Of a stretch of 64,000 bases of DNA, positions 37,023-46,043 are shown in pieces. The stretch lies in the NCBI RefSeq assembly GCF_027625935.1, contig NZ_CP115300.1, forward strand, positions 4,526,001 to 4,590,000, in the 5' to 3' direction. A program made the translations under genes and the position numbers. The first letter of the stretch is position 1, and each line of letters opens with the position of its first letter. The notes under the pieces were generated by a model. The model was not told the origin of the DNA. It worked only from the letters and a program-made list of their open reading frames with translations, and made no database searches. This stretch comes from Streptomyces camelliae. Lineage in GTDB: Bacteria > Actinomycetota > Actinomycetes > Streptomycetales > Streptomycetaceae.

Positions 37023-38086
37023 TGGCACGCTTCCACCCGCTCCAGGTGGCCGCGGTCGACCGGATCACCGACGACGCCGTCGCCCTCACCTTCATCGTCC
37101 CGCCCGCACTGCACGAGGAGTACCGGCACGCACCCGGCCAGCACCTCGCGCTGCGCCGGTGCGTCGACGGCACGGAGGTCCGGCGCACGTACTCGATCTG
37201 CTCCCCCGCCCCCGACCCGGCCGGCGCGGGTCCGGACACCCTGCGGGTCGGCGTGCGGATGGTGGAGGGCGGCGCCTTCTCGGCCTACGCACTGAAGGAG
37301 ATCAACGTCGGCGACGAGCTGGACGTGATGACCCCGGCCGGCCGCTTCACCCTGGACCCGGCGCCGGGGCTGTACGCGGCGATCGTCGGCGGCAGCGGCA
37401 TCACCCCGGTGCTGTCCATCGTCTCCACGCTGCTGGCCCGCGAGCCGGCGGCCCGGTTCTGCCTGATACGCGGTGACCGTACGGCGGCCTCGACGATGTT
37501 CCTGGAGGAGGTCGCCGACCTGAAGGACCGCTACCCGGAGCGCTTCCAGCTGGTGACCGTCCTCTCCCGGGAGGAGCAGCAGGCGGGCCTGCCGTCCGGC
37601 CGGCTCGACCGGGACCGTCTGACCGGACTGCTGCCCGCGCTGCTGCCGGTCGACCAGGTCGCGGGGTGGTTCCTGTGCGGGCCGTACGGACTGGTGCAGG
37701 GCGCGGAGCAGGCGCTGCGCAAGCTCGACGTGGACCGCTCCCGCATCCACCAGGAGATCTTCCACGTGGACGCCGGCTCGCCCCCGCCCGCCCCGGCCCA
37801 GGCCCCGGCGCACAGCACGGTCACCGCCCGTCTCGACGGCCGCGGGGGCAGCTGGCCGGTGCGCGACGGGGAGACCCTGCTGGAGACGGTCCTGCGCAAC
37901 CGCCCGGACGCCCCCTACGCCTGCAAAGGCGGAGTCTGCGGCACCTGCCGTGCCTTCCTGGTCTCCGGCGAGGTCCGCATGGACCGCAACTTCGCCCTGG
38001 AGACGGAGGAGACGGAGGCCGGCTATGTCCTGGCCTGCCAGTCGCATCCGCTGACGGAACAGGTGGAACTGGACTTCGACCGCTGA
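37022..38086 (+). CDS. paaE: Phenylacetyl-CoA epoxidase reductase PaaE
   Basis: 354 residues from the ATG at 37022 (AAGGAG 5 nt upstream). The flavin-binding domain has RRTYSICS, the NAD(P)H domain has IVGGSGITPVLSI and GWFLCGPYGLV, and the C-terminal plant-type [2Fe-2S] domain has CKGGVCGTC with a fourth Cys in LACQSHP. It passes electrons from NADPH to the PaaA diiron site. The operon ends here; a 14-bp repeat tract follows. Confidence 0.95.
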   Translation: MARFHPLQVAAVDRITDDAVALTFIVPPALHEEYRHAPGQHLALRRCVDGTEVRRTYSICSPAPDPAGAGPDTLRVGVRMVEGGAFSAYALKEINVGDELDVMTPAGRFTLDPAPGLYAAIVGGSGITPVLSIVSTLLAREPAARFCLIRGDRTAASTMFLEEVADLKDRYPERFQLVTVLSREEQQAGLPSGRLDRDRLTGLLPALLPVDQVAGWFLCGPYGLVQGAEQALRKLDVDRSRIHQEIFHVDAGSPPPAPAQAPAHSTVTARLDGRGGSWPVRDGETLLETVLRNRPDAPYACKGGVCGTCRAFLVSGEVRMDRNFALETEETEAGYVLACQSHPLTEQVELDFDR

Positions 38087-38090
38087 AGTG

Positions 38091-38132
38091 CTGCACGAGA
38101 GAAACTGCACGAGAGGAGCTGCACGACAGAAG
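38091..38132 (+). repeat. Three 14-bp tandem repeats after paaE
   Basis: CTGCACGAGAGAAA and two variants start at 38091, 38105 and 38119, in the non-coding gap. No function is apparent. Confidence 0.85.
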
Positions 38133-38169
38133 AACACCAGCCCCCGTTCCCTTCCCCGTTCCCTTCTCC

Positions 38170-38183
38170 TAGAACCTGTTCTA
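38170..38183. promoter_or_regulatory. KstR-like operator before the acyl-CoA dehydrogenase gene
   Basis: TAGAACCTGTTCTA, a perfect dyad that fits the TnnAACnnGTTnnA consensus of the TetR regulator KstR, known from mycobacterial and rhodococcal cholesterol and lipid genes. Confidence 0.65.
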
Positions 38184-38226
38184 TCTTGACGCTCCGTCAG
38201 ATACCGCACCGTCGGAGGGACAGGCC

Positions 38227-39357
38227 GTGGACTTCACCTTCACCGAGGAGCAGCGGGCGGCGGACGAGGCGGCGCGCGGGGTGTTCGCGGGCGTCGTGGC
38301 GGACGCGGTGCCCAGCCCGGCGCTCACCACCGGCGCCGTGGCCGAGGGCTTCGACCGGGAGCTGTGGGCCCGGCTCGCCGAGGCGGACCTGCTGAGTCTG
38401 CTGCTCGACGAGGCGCACGGCGGCTCAGGCCTGGACGCGATCGCGCTGTGCCTGGTGCTGCGCGAGTCCGCGAAGGTGCTCGCCCGGGTGCCGCTGCTGG
38501 AGCACACCGCGGCCGCCGCGGCCGTACAGGCCTACGGCGGGCCGGAGTTGGCCGAGCGGGTGCTGGCCGAGGCCGGGCGGGGCGAGCTGGTGCTGACCGT
38601 GGCGGCGAGCGGCCGCACCGGCCACGACCCGGCCGAACTGGCCGTCGGCGCACGGCGGGACGGGTCGGCGTGGGTGCTGGACGGGGTGCAGACGGCGGTG
38701 CCGTGGGCGTACGACGCGGATCTGGTCGTCGTACCGGCGCAGGGCGAAGGGACGACCGTGCTGGCGCTGGTGCCGCGCGAGCGGGACGGGGTGGTCCTCG
38801 CCGAGCAGGTGTCCACCAGCGGGGAGCGGCTGGCCGAGCTGCGGCTGGCGTCGGTCCGGGTGGACGCGGGCGAGGTCATCGAGGCCGACGGCGCCTGGGA
38901 GTGGCTGCACGCGCTGCTCGCCACCGGCACCTGTGCGCTGGCGCTCGGGCTGGGCGAGCGGGTGCTGCGGATGACCGCCGAATACACCGGCAAGCGGGAG
39001 CAGTTCGGGTATCCGATCGCGACCTTCCAGGCGGTGGCCGTACAGGCAGCGGACCGGTACATCGATCTGCGCGCCATGGAGGCCACCCTCTGGCAGGCCG
39101 CCTGGCGGATCTCCTCGGGGGCGCAGGGGGCGCTGCCCGCCGCCGGGGACGTGGCGGTGGCGAAGATCTGGGCGGCCGAGGGCGTGCGCCGGGTGGTGCA
39201 GACGGCACAGCATCTGCACGGCGGGTTCGGCGCCGACACCGACTATCCGCTGCACCGGTACCACGCCTGGGCCAAGCACCTGGAGCTGGCGCTCGGCCCG
39301 GCGGCGGCGTACGAGGAGCGGCTGGGGGATCTGCTGGCGGCCCACCCGCTGGGCTGA
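38227..39357 (+). CDS. Acyl-CoA dehydrogenase (FadE family)
   Basis: 376 residues from a GTG at 38227 with GGAGGGACA upstream. The N-terminal helical domain begins MDFTFTEEQRAADEAARGVF. The C-terminal domain has RMTAEYTGKREQFGYPIATFQAV and the flavin-contact block VQTAQHLHGGFGADTDYPLHRY. The usual glutamate base is not obvious, so it could be the non-catalytic partner in a two-subunit enzyme, as among mycobacterial steroid FadE proteins. A KstR-like operator 44 bp upstream of the start points to steroid or branched-lipid catabolism. No partner gene is adjacent. Confidence 0.85.
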   Translation: MDFTFTEEQRAADEAARGVFAGVVADAVPSPALTTGAVAEGFDRELWARLAEADLLSLLLDEAHGGSGLDAIALCLVLRESAKVLARVPLLEHTAAAAAVQAYGGPELAERVLAEAGRGELVLTVAASGRTGHDPAELAVGARRDGSAWVLDGVQTAVPWAYDADLVVVPAQGEGTTVLALVPRERDGVVLAEQVSTSGERLAELRLASVRVDAGEVIEADGAWEWLHALLATGTCALALGLGERVLRMTAEYTGKREQFGYPIATFQAVAVQAADRYIDLRAMEATLWQAAWRISSGAQGALPAAGDVAVAKIWAAEGVRRVVQTAQHLHGGFGADTDYPLHRYHAWAKHLELALGPAAAYEERLGDLLAAHPLG

Positions 39358-39397
39358 CCGCACGCCCCGAGCAGAAGGGGGAGACAGCAGGGGGAAG

Positions 39398-39745
39398 CTA
39401 CACGACCTGGCCGGGCTTGCCCTCGTCCGTGATCACCGGGCGGCCCGCGGCCTCCCAGAGCTGCATGCCGCCCGCGACGTTCACCGCGTCGATGCCCTGC
39501 TGGACCAGATACGCGGTGACCTGGGCCGAGCGGCCGCCGGAGCGGCAGATGACGTGGACGCGGCCGTCCTGCGGGGCCGCCTCGGTCAGCTCGCCGAAGC
39601 GGGCCACGAAGTCGCTCATGGGGATGTGCAGCGCCCGCTCGGCGTGGCCCTCCTGCCACTCGTCGTCCTCGCGGACGTCCAGCAGGAAGTCGCCGTCCTT
39701 GAGGTCCGTGACCTCGACCGTGGGCACACCAGCTCCGAAGTTCAT
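39398..39745 (-). CDS. Single-domain rhodanese-like protein
   Basis: 115 residues from the ATG at 39745. One rhodanese domain with VTDLKDGDFLLDVREDDEWQEGH and the active-site loop CRSGGRSAQ, whose Cys can carry a persulfide. Stand-alone rhodaneses move sulfane sulfur or detoxify cyanide or sulfide; the specific role is not visible. It is convergent with the acyl-CoA dehydrogenase gene. Confidence 0.9.
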   Translation of the reverse strand: MNFGAGVPTVEVTDLKDGDFLLDVREDDEWQEGHAERALHIPMSDFVARFGELTEAAPQDGRVHVICRSGGRSAQVTAYLVQQGIDAVNVAGGMQLWEAAGRPVITDEGKPGQVV

Positions 39746-39801
39746 GTCCCCGACGCTACCCGAAGGCCCCGGCCTCGACCGAGGTCCCGACCGCGGGCGG
39801 C

Positions 39802-40614
39802 TCAGCCCTGCCCCAGCAGGCCGGCCAGTTCGGCCTCCCGCTGGGCGATGTCGGCGCGCAGCCGGCCGGCGATCTCCTCAAGCAGCCCGTCGGGGTCGTC
39901 CGGGGCGAGCCGGAGCATGCCGGCGATCGCGCCTTCCTCCAGCTCACGGGCGACGAGGGTGAGCAGTTCCTTGCGCTGGGCGAGCCACTCCAGGCGGGCG
40001 TAGAGCTCCTCGGCGGCGCTCGGCCGCCGCTCCGGCGGCACCGGGCCCGCCGCCCACTCCTCGGCGAGTTCCCTGAGCAGGGCCTCGTCGCCGCGGGCGT
40101 AGGCGGCGTTGACGCGAGTGAGGAACTCCTCACGCCGCTGCTGCTCCTCTTCCTCCTGCGCGAGGTCGGGGTGGGCCTTGCGGGCCAGCTCGCGGTAGAG
40201 CTTGCGGGCCTCCTCACTGGGGCGCACCCGCTCCGGGGGCCGTACGGCCTGGTCGGTGAGCATGGCGGCGGCCTCCGGGAACAGGCCGTGGCCGTCCATC
40301 CAGCCGTGCAGCAGTTCCTCCACGCCGGGAATCGGCAGCACCTGGGCGCGGGCCTCCGCGGCGCGGCGGATGTCCTCCGGGTCGCCGGTGCGGGCGGCCT
40401 TCGCCTCGGCGATCTCGGCGTCCAGCTCCTCGATGCGGGCGTAGAGCGGGCCGAGTCGCTGTTCGTGCAGGCGGGAGAAGTTCTCGACCTCGACGCGGAA
40501 GGTCTCCACGGCGATCTCGTACTCGATCAACGCCTGCTCGGCGGCCCGTACGGCCTGCTCAAGCCGTTCCTCGGGCCGCGGCGCCTGTGACTGATCGGCT
40601 TCCGGGGTCGTCAT
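39802..40614 (-). CDS. Coiled-coil protein with a J-domain-like HPD segment
   Basis: 270 residues from the ATG at 40614. The N-terminal third is a Glu/Ala-rich coiled coil (about 15-80). Around residues 137-185 the sequence RKLYRELARKAHPDLAQ followed by FLTRVNAAYARGD matches helices II-III of a DnaJ J-domain, including the HPD tripeptide that stimulates Hsp70 ATPase. The C-terminal part is again helical. It may be a specialised DnaK co-chaperone. No partner gene is adjacent. Confidence 0.7.
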   Translation of the reverse strand: MTTPEADQSQAPRPEERLEQAVRAAEQALIEYEIAVETFRVEVENFSRLHEQRLGPLYARIEELDAEIAEAKAARTGDPEDIRRAAEARAQVLPIPGVEELLHGWMDGHGLFPEAAAMLTDQAVRPPERVRPSEEARKLYRELARKAHPDLAQEEEEQQRREEFLTRVNAAYARGDEALLRELAEEWAAGPVPPERRPSAAEELYARLEWLAQRKELLTLVARELEEGAIAGMLRLAPDDPDGLLEEIAGRLRADIAQREAELAGLLGQG

Positions 40615-40819
40615 CCGACCAGGGTAGGGGGTGTGGCTGCGGCAGCTCGCCGTAGGGCCGGGGGTCGTCCAGCCGCACGCCCACTCACCGAGCAGAGAGG
40701 CACCCTCGTCGAGGCGGAGCCGCGCATCCGCACAACCCCACGCCCCGCATCCACACAACCCCACGCCCCGGCGCACGCGGCGCCCGAGCCCCCTCACACC
40801 CCAGCCTCACCCCCCAGCC

Positions 40820-42262
40820 TCACACCCCCAGCTCGGCCGCGATCCTCCCCGTCCGCACCCCGGCCACCAGTTCGGCGTGGTCCTTCTCCGTGCGGTCGGC
40901 GTAGGCGACGGCGAAGGCGGCTATCGCCTCGTCCAGTTCCGTGTTCTTGCCGCAGTACCCGGCGATCAGCCGCGGGTCGGCGCTGTGGGAGTGGGCGCGG
41001 GCCAGCAGGGCGCCGGTCATGCGGCCGTAGTCGTCGATCTGGTCGGCGGCGAGGGCGGCGGGGTCGACGCTGCCCTTGCGGTTGCGGAACTGCCGTACCT
41101 GGAAGGGGCGCCCGTCGACGGTCGTCCAGCCGAGCAGGGTGTCGCTGACGACCTGCATGTGCTTCTGGCCGAGGACCACCCGGCGCCCCTCGTGCTCCAC
41201 CGCCGGCGTCTCGAAACCGGCCGTGGCCAGGTGCGGGACGAGCGCGGAGGGGCGGGCCTCCTTCACCTGGAGCACCAGCGGCTGCTCGCGGTGGTCGAGG
41301 AGCAGGACGACGTAGGACCGGGTGCCGACGCTGCCGGTGCCGACCACCCGGAAGGCCACGTCGTGCACGGCGTGCCGGGCGAGCAGCGGGTGCCGGTCCT
41401 CGCCGAGAGTGTGGACGTACGGCTCCAGGGACGCGGCGACCGCTGCGGCCTCCTCGTCCGGGATCCGGCGCAGGACGGGAGCCGCGTCCACGAAACGGCG
41501 CCCGCCGTCCTCGACCACCTCCGTCGACCTCGCCGCGAAGCGCCCGCTGGTGTTGGCCCGCGCCTTCTCCGAGACCCGCTGCAGGGTGCCGAGCAGATCG
41601 TGGGCGTCGGTGTGGGAGACCAGTTCCTCGTCGGCGATGGCGTTCCACGCGTCCAGCACGGGCAGCCTGGCCAGGAGTCGCATGGTGCGCCGGTAGGCGC
41701 CGACCGTGTCCCGCGCCGCCGCCCGGCAGGTGTCCTCGTCGGCGCCGGCCTCGCGCCCGGCGAGCACCAGGGAGGCGGCGAGCCGCTTCAGATCCCACTC
41801 CCAGGGGCCGCGCACGGTCTCGTCGAAGTCGTTGAGGTCGATGACGAGGTCACCGCGGGCGTCGCCGTACAGGCCGAAGTTGGCCGCGTGGGCGTCTCCG
41901 CATATCTGGGTGCCGATCCTGGTCATCGGGGTGCGGGCCAGGTCGTAGGCCATGAGTCCGGCCGAGCCGCGCAGGAAGGCGAACGGGGTCGCCGCCATCC
42001 GTCCGACGCGGATGGGGGTCAGCTCCGGGATCCGGCCGGCGTTGGACTCGGCGACCGCGCTCACCGCGTCGGGGCGGGAGGCGTCCACGTCGAGCGTGCG
42101 GTGCGCGGCACGCGGCACAGCGACGCGCAGCGCCTTGCCCTCCTCCTTGGGCGAGCCCTGCCGCGGCCACTCGGCGAACCCCCGCACCTGCGGCAGCCGC
42201 CGACCGCCCCCGGCCACACCAGTCACATCAGTCACTGTGTCCCCACCGGCCTCGGTCACCAT
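40820..42262 (-). CDS. DUF2252-family protein
   Basis: 480 residues from the ATG at 42262 with GGGAGG 6-7 nt upstream. The hallmark motifs of DUF2252 are present: PFAFLRGSAGLMAYDL, GDAHAANFG (a kinase-like catalytic-loop resemblance) and DLNDFDETVRGPWEWDLKRLA. The family is remotely related to APH/choline-kinase folds, but its substrate is unknown. It is common in actinomycetes and stands alone here. Confidence 0.85.
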   Translation of the reverse strand: MVTEAGGDTVTDVTGVAGGGRRLPQVRGFAEWPRQGSPKEEGKALRVAVPRAAHRTLDVDASRPDAVSAVAESNAGRIPELTPIRVGRMAATPFAFLRGSAGLMAYDLARTPMTRIGTQICGDAHAANFGLYGDARGDLVIDLNDFDETVRGPWEWDLKRLAASLVLAGREAGADEDTCRAAARDTVGAYRRTMRLLARLPVLDAWNAIADEELVSHTDAHDLLGTLQRVSEKARANTSGRFAARSTEVVEDGGRRFVDAAPVLRRIPDEEAAAVAASLEPYVHTLGEDRHPLLARHAVHDVAFRVVGTGSVGTRSYVVLLLDHREQPLVLQVKEARPSALVPHLATAGFETPAVEHEGRRVVLGQKHMQVVSDTLLGWTTVDGRPFQVRQFRNRKGSVDPAALAADQIDDYGRMTGALLARAHSHSADPRLIAGYCGKNTELDEAIAAFAVAYADRTEKDHAELVAGVRTGRIAAELGV

Positions 42263-42434
42263 GACCGCCCTCCCCCGAACACCGAACGCCGTACGCCGTG
42301 TACCCCGGCGTCGGACAACCGTCCGCACGAACATCAACTCGTGCAGACCGTACAACTCGGCCCGCCACGGCGAGCACCCCTGGGAGAGAGCTTCCTCACA
42401 CGACGCACATAAAAGAGGACAGCCGTACATACGA

Positions 42435-42468
42435 CTACGGGCCCACCGTTTTCACGATGGGCCCGTAG
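42435..42468 (-). terminator. Terminator downstream of tRNA-Leu
   Basis: Perfect 11-bp arms CTACGGGCCCA (42435-42445) and TGGGCCCGTAG (42458-42468), 12-nt loop, 7 nt beyond the 3' end of the minus-strand tRNA gene. Confidence 0.85.
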
Positions 42469-42474
42469 CCTCTG

Positions 42475-42558
42475 TGCGCGAGGGGGGAGTTGAACCCCCA
42501 CGCCCTTGCGGGCACTGGAACCTGAATCCAGCGCGTCTGCCTATTCCGCCACCCGCGC
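42475..42558 (-). tRNA. tRNA-Leu (anticodon CAG)
   Basis: 84 nt on the minus strand. The acceptor stem GCGCGGG pairs with CTCGCGC (one G-U). The anticodon arm is CTGGA-TTCAGGT-TCCAG with anticodon CAG, reading CUG, the main Leu codon in GC-rich genomes. A long variable arm (TGCCCGCAAGGGCGT) of class II tRNAs and the T-arm GGGGG-TTCAACT-CCCCC follow. The 3' CCA is not encoded. No integrase or repeated 3' end is seen next to it. Confidence 0.96.
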
Positions 42559-42959
42559 ATTGGGTGTGTCTTCCGGTTCCTTCCCTTTCGGGCTGGCCCC
42601 TTCCGACACCCAGAACATTAGCACGTCGTACGGGGTGGGTTCACATCCCTTACCTGCCCCCCGCCGCCCACCACCCGCCGCCGTCCGAGCCGCACCCCGC
42701 GCCCCATCCCTCCCACGAGCCTCCCGCGTATCAGCGAGACCCGGTTCACGTATCAACCTCGTACCGGTGACAGGCATCTCCCCAGGAGACGGGACCGGCC
42801 CACAGCCGGGTGCGGGACACTGGAGTTCGCCCGCCTCTACGATCCATGTCAGGAACCGGCTGATCGCCGGGCGCGTAGATACGATCAGTGAGCGGAGCGA
42901 GCAGTCCGCAGCAGTACAGAGCACGGCAACGCAGACGGCAGGGACGGAGGAGGTGCCCC
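42559..42959. other. Intergenic region, tRNA-Leu / fhaA
   Basis: 401 bp holding the promoter of the minus-strand tRNA and that of the fhaA operon (TACGAT at 42880-42885 is a plausible -10). GTGAGCGGAGCGAGCA near 42889 resembles the gap before pstP (44350-44372). No further gene is apparent. Confidence 0.45.
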
Positions 42960-43796
42960 ATGGGAGTCCTGAAGAAGTTCGAGCAGCGTCTCGAAGGCCT
43001 GGTGAACGGCACCTTCGCGAAGGTCTTCAAGTCCGAGGTCCAGCCCGTGGAGATCGCCGGCGCGCTCCAGCGTGAGTGCGACAACAACGCGACGATCTGG
43101 AACCGCGACCGGACCGTCGTACCCAACGACTTCATCGTGGAGCTGAGCGCGCCGGACCACGAGCGCCTCAGCCCCTACTCCGGGCAGCTCGGCGACGAGC
43201 TGGCCGGCATGGTGCGCGACTACGCCAAGCAGCAGCGTTACACCTTCATGGGACCGATCAAGGTCAACCTGGAGAAGGCCGACGACCTCGACACCGGTCT
43301 GTACCGGGTGCGCAGCCGCACCCTCGCCTCCTCCAGCAGCCAGCAGGCACCACAGGGCGGCCCCGGTGGCCCCGGCGGCTTCGGCGGTGCGCCCGCCATG
43401 CCCGCCGGCGCGCCCCCGATGCCGTCCGCGCCGCCGCCCGGCGCGCGCCCCGGCGGTTACGGCTACCCGCAGCCCGCCGGGCAGCGGCCCCCGGCCGCCC
43501 CCGCGAGCGGCGGGCGCACCCGCTACTGGATCGAGATCAACGGCAACCGCCACCAGATCTCCCGCCCGACCCTGGTGCTGGGCCGCAGCACCGACGCCGA
43601 CGTGCGGATCGACGACCCCGGCGTCTCGCGCCGGCACTGCGAGATCCGGACCGGAACGCCCTCGACGATCCAGGATCTCGGCTCCACGAACGGCATCGTG
43701 GTGGACGGGCAGCACACCACCCGCGCTACGCTCCGCGACGGCTCGCGGATCGTCGTGGGCAGCACCACCGTTATCTATAGGCAAGCCGAAGGGTGA
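42960..43796 (+). CDS. fhaA: FhaA, DUF3662 and FHA-domain protein
   Basis: 278 residues from the ATG at 42960 with GGAGGAGG upstream. The N-terminal DUF3662 domain (1-125) opens MGVLKKFEQRLEGLVNGTFA and AGALQRECDNNA. A Gly/Pro/Ala linker follows. The FHA domain (about 190-275) has LGRSTDADVRIDDPGVSRRH and DLGSTNGIVVDG, which bind phosphothreonine. FhaA-type proteins are targets and adaptors of PknB and connect it to lipid II flipping and wall synthesis. First gene of fhaA-fhaB-pstP-rodA-pbpA-pknB. Confidence 0.95.
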   Translation: MGVLKKFEQRLEGLVNGTFAKVFKSEVQPVEIAGALQRECDNNATIWNRDRTVVPNDFIVELSAPDHERLSPYSGQLGDELAGMVRDYAKQQRYTFMGPIKVNLEKADDLDTGLYRVRSRTLASSSSQQAPQGGPGGPGGFGGAPAMPAGAPPMPSAPPPGARPGGYGYPQPAGQRPPAAPASGGRTRYWIEINGNRHQISRPTLVLGRSTDADVRIDDPGVSRRHCEIRTGTPSTIQDLGSTNGIVVDGQHTTRATLRDGSRIVVGSTTVIYRQAEG

Positions 43797-43806
43797 AGCG
43801 GGGGCA

Positions 43807-44337
43807 ATGTCAGAGCTGACCCTCACGGTCATGCGGCTGGGTTTCCTGGCCGTACTGTGGCTGTTCGTGATCGTGGCCGTGCAGGTCATCCGGAGCGACC
43901 TGTTCGGTACGCGCGTCACCCAGCGCGGATCGCGTAGGGAGGCCGGCCGCCAGCAGCAGGCGCCCCGGCAGCAGGCCGCCGCGCCCCCACCGCAGCGCGG
44001 CCGGCAGGCCGGACAGCAGAGCGGCGGCCGGCGCGGGCGCGGCGCCCCCGCCAAGCTGGTCGTGACGGAAGGCACACTGACCGGCACCACCGTCGCACTG
44101 CAGGGCCAGACGATCACCCTGGGCCGGGCGCACGACTCCACGATCGTGCTGGACGACGACTACGCCTCCAGCCGCCATGCCAGGATCTACCCGGACCGCG
44201 ACGGCCAGTGGATCGTCGAGGACCTGGGCTCCACCAACGGCACCTACCTGGACCGGTCCCGGCTGACGACCCCTACGCCGATCCCGCTGGGCGCGCCGAT
44301 CCGCATCGGCAAGACCGTCATCGAGCTGCGGAAGTAG
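43807..44337 (+). CDS. fhaB: FhaB, membrane-anchored FHA-domain protein
   Basis: 176 residues from the ATG at 43807. An N-terminal membrane helix (about 7-28) is followed by a basic Gln/Arg/Pro linker and an FHA domain (about 85-175) with LGRAHDSTIVLDDDYASSRH and EDLGSTNGTYLD. It is equivalent to the FhaB/FipA branch that reads phosphorylated partners at the division or tip-growth machinery. It is 10 nt after fhaA. Confidence 0.94.
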   Translation: MSELTLTVMRLGFLAVLWLFVIVAVQVIRSDLFGTRVTQRGSRREAGRQQQAPRQQAAAPPPQRGRQAGQQSGGRRGRGAPAKLVVTEGTLTGTTVALQGQTITLGRAHDSTIVLDDDYASSRHARIYPDRDGQWIVEDLGSTNGTYLDRSRLTTPTPIPLGAPIRIGKTVIELRK

Positions 44338-44477
44338 TGCTACGTCATGAGTGAGCGCGAGCGGAGCGAGCACGCAGCGGCAGGCCGCCACCCGGCCGCC
44401 GGCGCGCTCCCGACCGGAGGGTGGGCAGTGTGGCTCGACACGACCGGCTGTACCCGGAGCCGACGGGCGAGGTGCGC

Positions 44478-46016
44478 ATGAGTCTGTCACTGCGCTTCGC
44501 CGCCGGATCGCACAAGGGCATGATCCGCGAGGGCAACGAGGACTCCGGTTACGCCGGTCCGCGGCTGCTCGCGATCGCCGACGGCATGGGCGGCCAGGCG
44601 GCCGGCGAGGTCGCCTCCTCCGAGGTCATCTCCACCCTGGTCACGCTCGACGACGACGTGCCCGGCTCCGACATCCTCACCTCGCTCGGCGCGGCCGTGC
44701 AGCGCGCCAACGACCAGCTGCGCGCCATGGTCGAGGAGGACCCCCAGCTCGAAGGCATGGGGACCACGCTCACCGCGCTGCTGTGGACCGGTCAGCGGCT
44801 CGGGCTCGTCCACGTCGGCGACTCGCGCGCCTACCTGCTGCGGGACGGCGTGCTCACGCAGATCACCCAGGACCACACCTGGGTGCAGCGGCTCGTGGAC
44901 GAGGGCCGGATCACCGAGGAAGAGGCCACCACCCACCCGCAGCGCTCCCTGCTGATGCGCGCCCTCGGCAGCAGCGAGCACGTCGAACCGGACCTGTCGA
45001 TCCGCGAGGTGCGGGCCGGCGACCGCTATCTGATCTGCTCCGACGGCCTGTCCGGCGTCGTCTCCCACCAGACGATGGAGGAGACCCTCGCCAGCTACCA
45101 GGGCCCGCAGGAGACCGTGCAGGAGCTGATCCAGCTCGCGCTGCGCGGCGGCGGTCCCGACAACATCACGGTCATCGTCGCGGACGTGCTCGACCTGGAC
45201 ACCGGCGACACCATGGCGGGCCAGCTGTCCGACCAGCCGGTCGTGGTCGGCGCGGTCGCCGAGAACCAGCATCATCTGCACGACAACGGCATCATGCAGA
45301 CCCCGGCCGGCCGCGCCTCGCACCTGGGCCGGCAGGGACACGGGCACGGCGGCGGCGAGTTCGGCCCGCCCGGCTCCGGCGACACCACCGGGTACATCCC
45401 GGCGGGCGGTTTCGGCGACTACACCGACGACGACTTCACCAAGCCGCGCAAGAGCCGCAAGTGGCTGAAGGGCTCCCTGTACGGCGCCCTCGCGCTCGCC
45501 GTCATCGGCGGCGGCCTCTACGGCGGCTACCGCTGGACGCAGACGCAGTACTACGTCGGTGCCAAGGACGAGCACGTGGCGCTGTACCGCGGCATCAGCC
45601 AGGACCTGGCCTGGGTGTCCTTGTCGAAGGTGGAGAAGGACCACCCCGAGATCGAACTCAAGTACCTGCCGCAGTACCAGCAGAAGCAGGTCAGGAACAC
45701 GATCGCGGCGGGCGGGCTGCAGCAGGCCGAGACGAAGATCCAGGCGCTGTCGGTGCAGGCCTCGGCGTGCAAGAAGCAGGCGGAGCGCACGACCGCCGCG
45801 TCGCCGGGCAAGGCGAGGACGGGGCAGACCGGAGGGACCACGGGAACCACCCGCACCGCCCTCACGTCCAAGGCGACACCGACACCGAACCCATCCGGAT
45901 CGGCGTCCGCTACGAAGACCCCGTCGAAGTCCCCGTCCGCGACCGCCACTCCCAACCCCGGCCCGAGCCTCTCCGAGGATGAGCAGAAGGTCGTCGATCA
46001 GTGCGGCAAGCAGTAG
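44478..46016 (+). CDS. pstP: PP2C-family Ser/Thr protein phosphatase PstP
   Basis: 512 residues from the ATG at 44478 (GAGG at a 6-nt distance); a GTG at 44430 behind GGAGGG would add 16 residues. The PPM catalytic domain covers 1-240: GMIREGNEDSGY, IADGMGGQ, HVGDSRAYLL, SDGLSG and GPDNITVIVAD supply the metal-binding aspartates. One membrane helix is near 346-365 (LYGALALAVIGGGLYGG), then an external domain of about 80 residues and a Thr/Ser/Pro-rich tail. It reverses PknB-type phosphorylation. Confidence 0.95.
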   Translation: MSLSLRFAAGSHKGMIREGNEDSGYAGPRLLAIADGMGGQAAGEVASSEVISTLVTLDDDVPGSDILTSLGAAVQRANDQLRAMVEEDPQLEGMGTTLTALLWTGQRLGLVHVGDSRAYLLRDGVLTQITQDHTWVQRLVDEGRITEEEATTHPQRSLLMRALGSSEHVEPDLSIREVRAGDRYLICSDGLSGVVSHQTMEETLASYQGPQETVQELIQLALRGGGPDNITVIVADVLDLDTGDTMAGQLSDQPVVVGAVAENQHHLHDNGIMQTPAGRASHLGRQGHGHGGGEFGPPGSGDTTGYIPAGGFGDYTDDDFTKPRKSRKWLKGSLYGALALAVIGGGLYGGYRWTQTQYYVGAKDEHVALYRGISQDLAWVSLSKVEKDHPEIELKYLPQYQQKQVRNTIAAGGLQQAETKIQALSVQASACKKQAERTTAASPGKARTGQTGGTTGTTRTALTSKATPTPNPSGSASATKTPSKSPSATATPNPGPSLSEDEQKVVDQCGKQ

Positions 46017-46043
46017 CCCCGCCGCGAGAGGCCCTGTCACACG

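Noticed and set aside
42475..42558. tRNA-Leu as an integration site of a mobile element
   Set aside because: No integrase, excisionase or repeated tRNA 3' end lies nearby.
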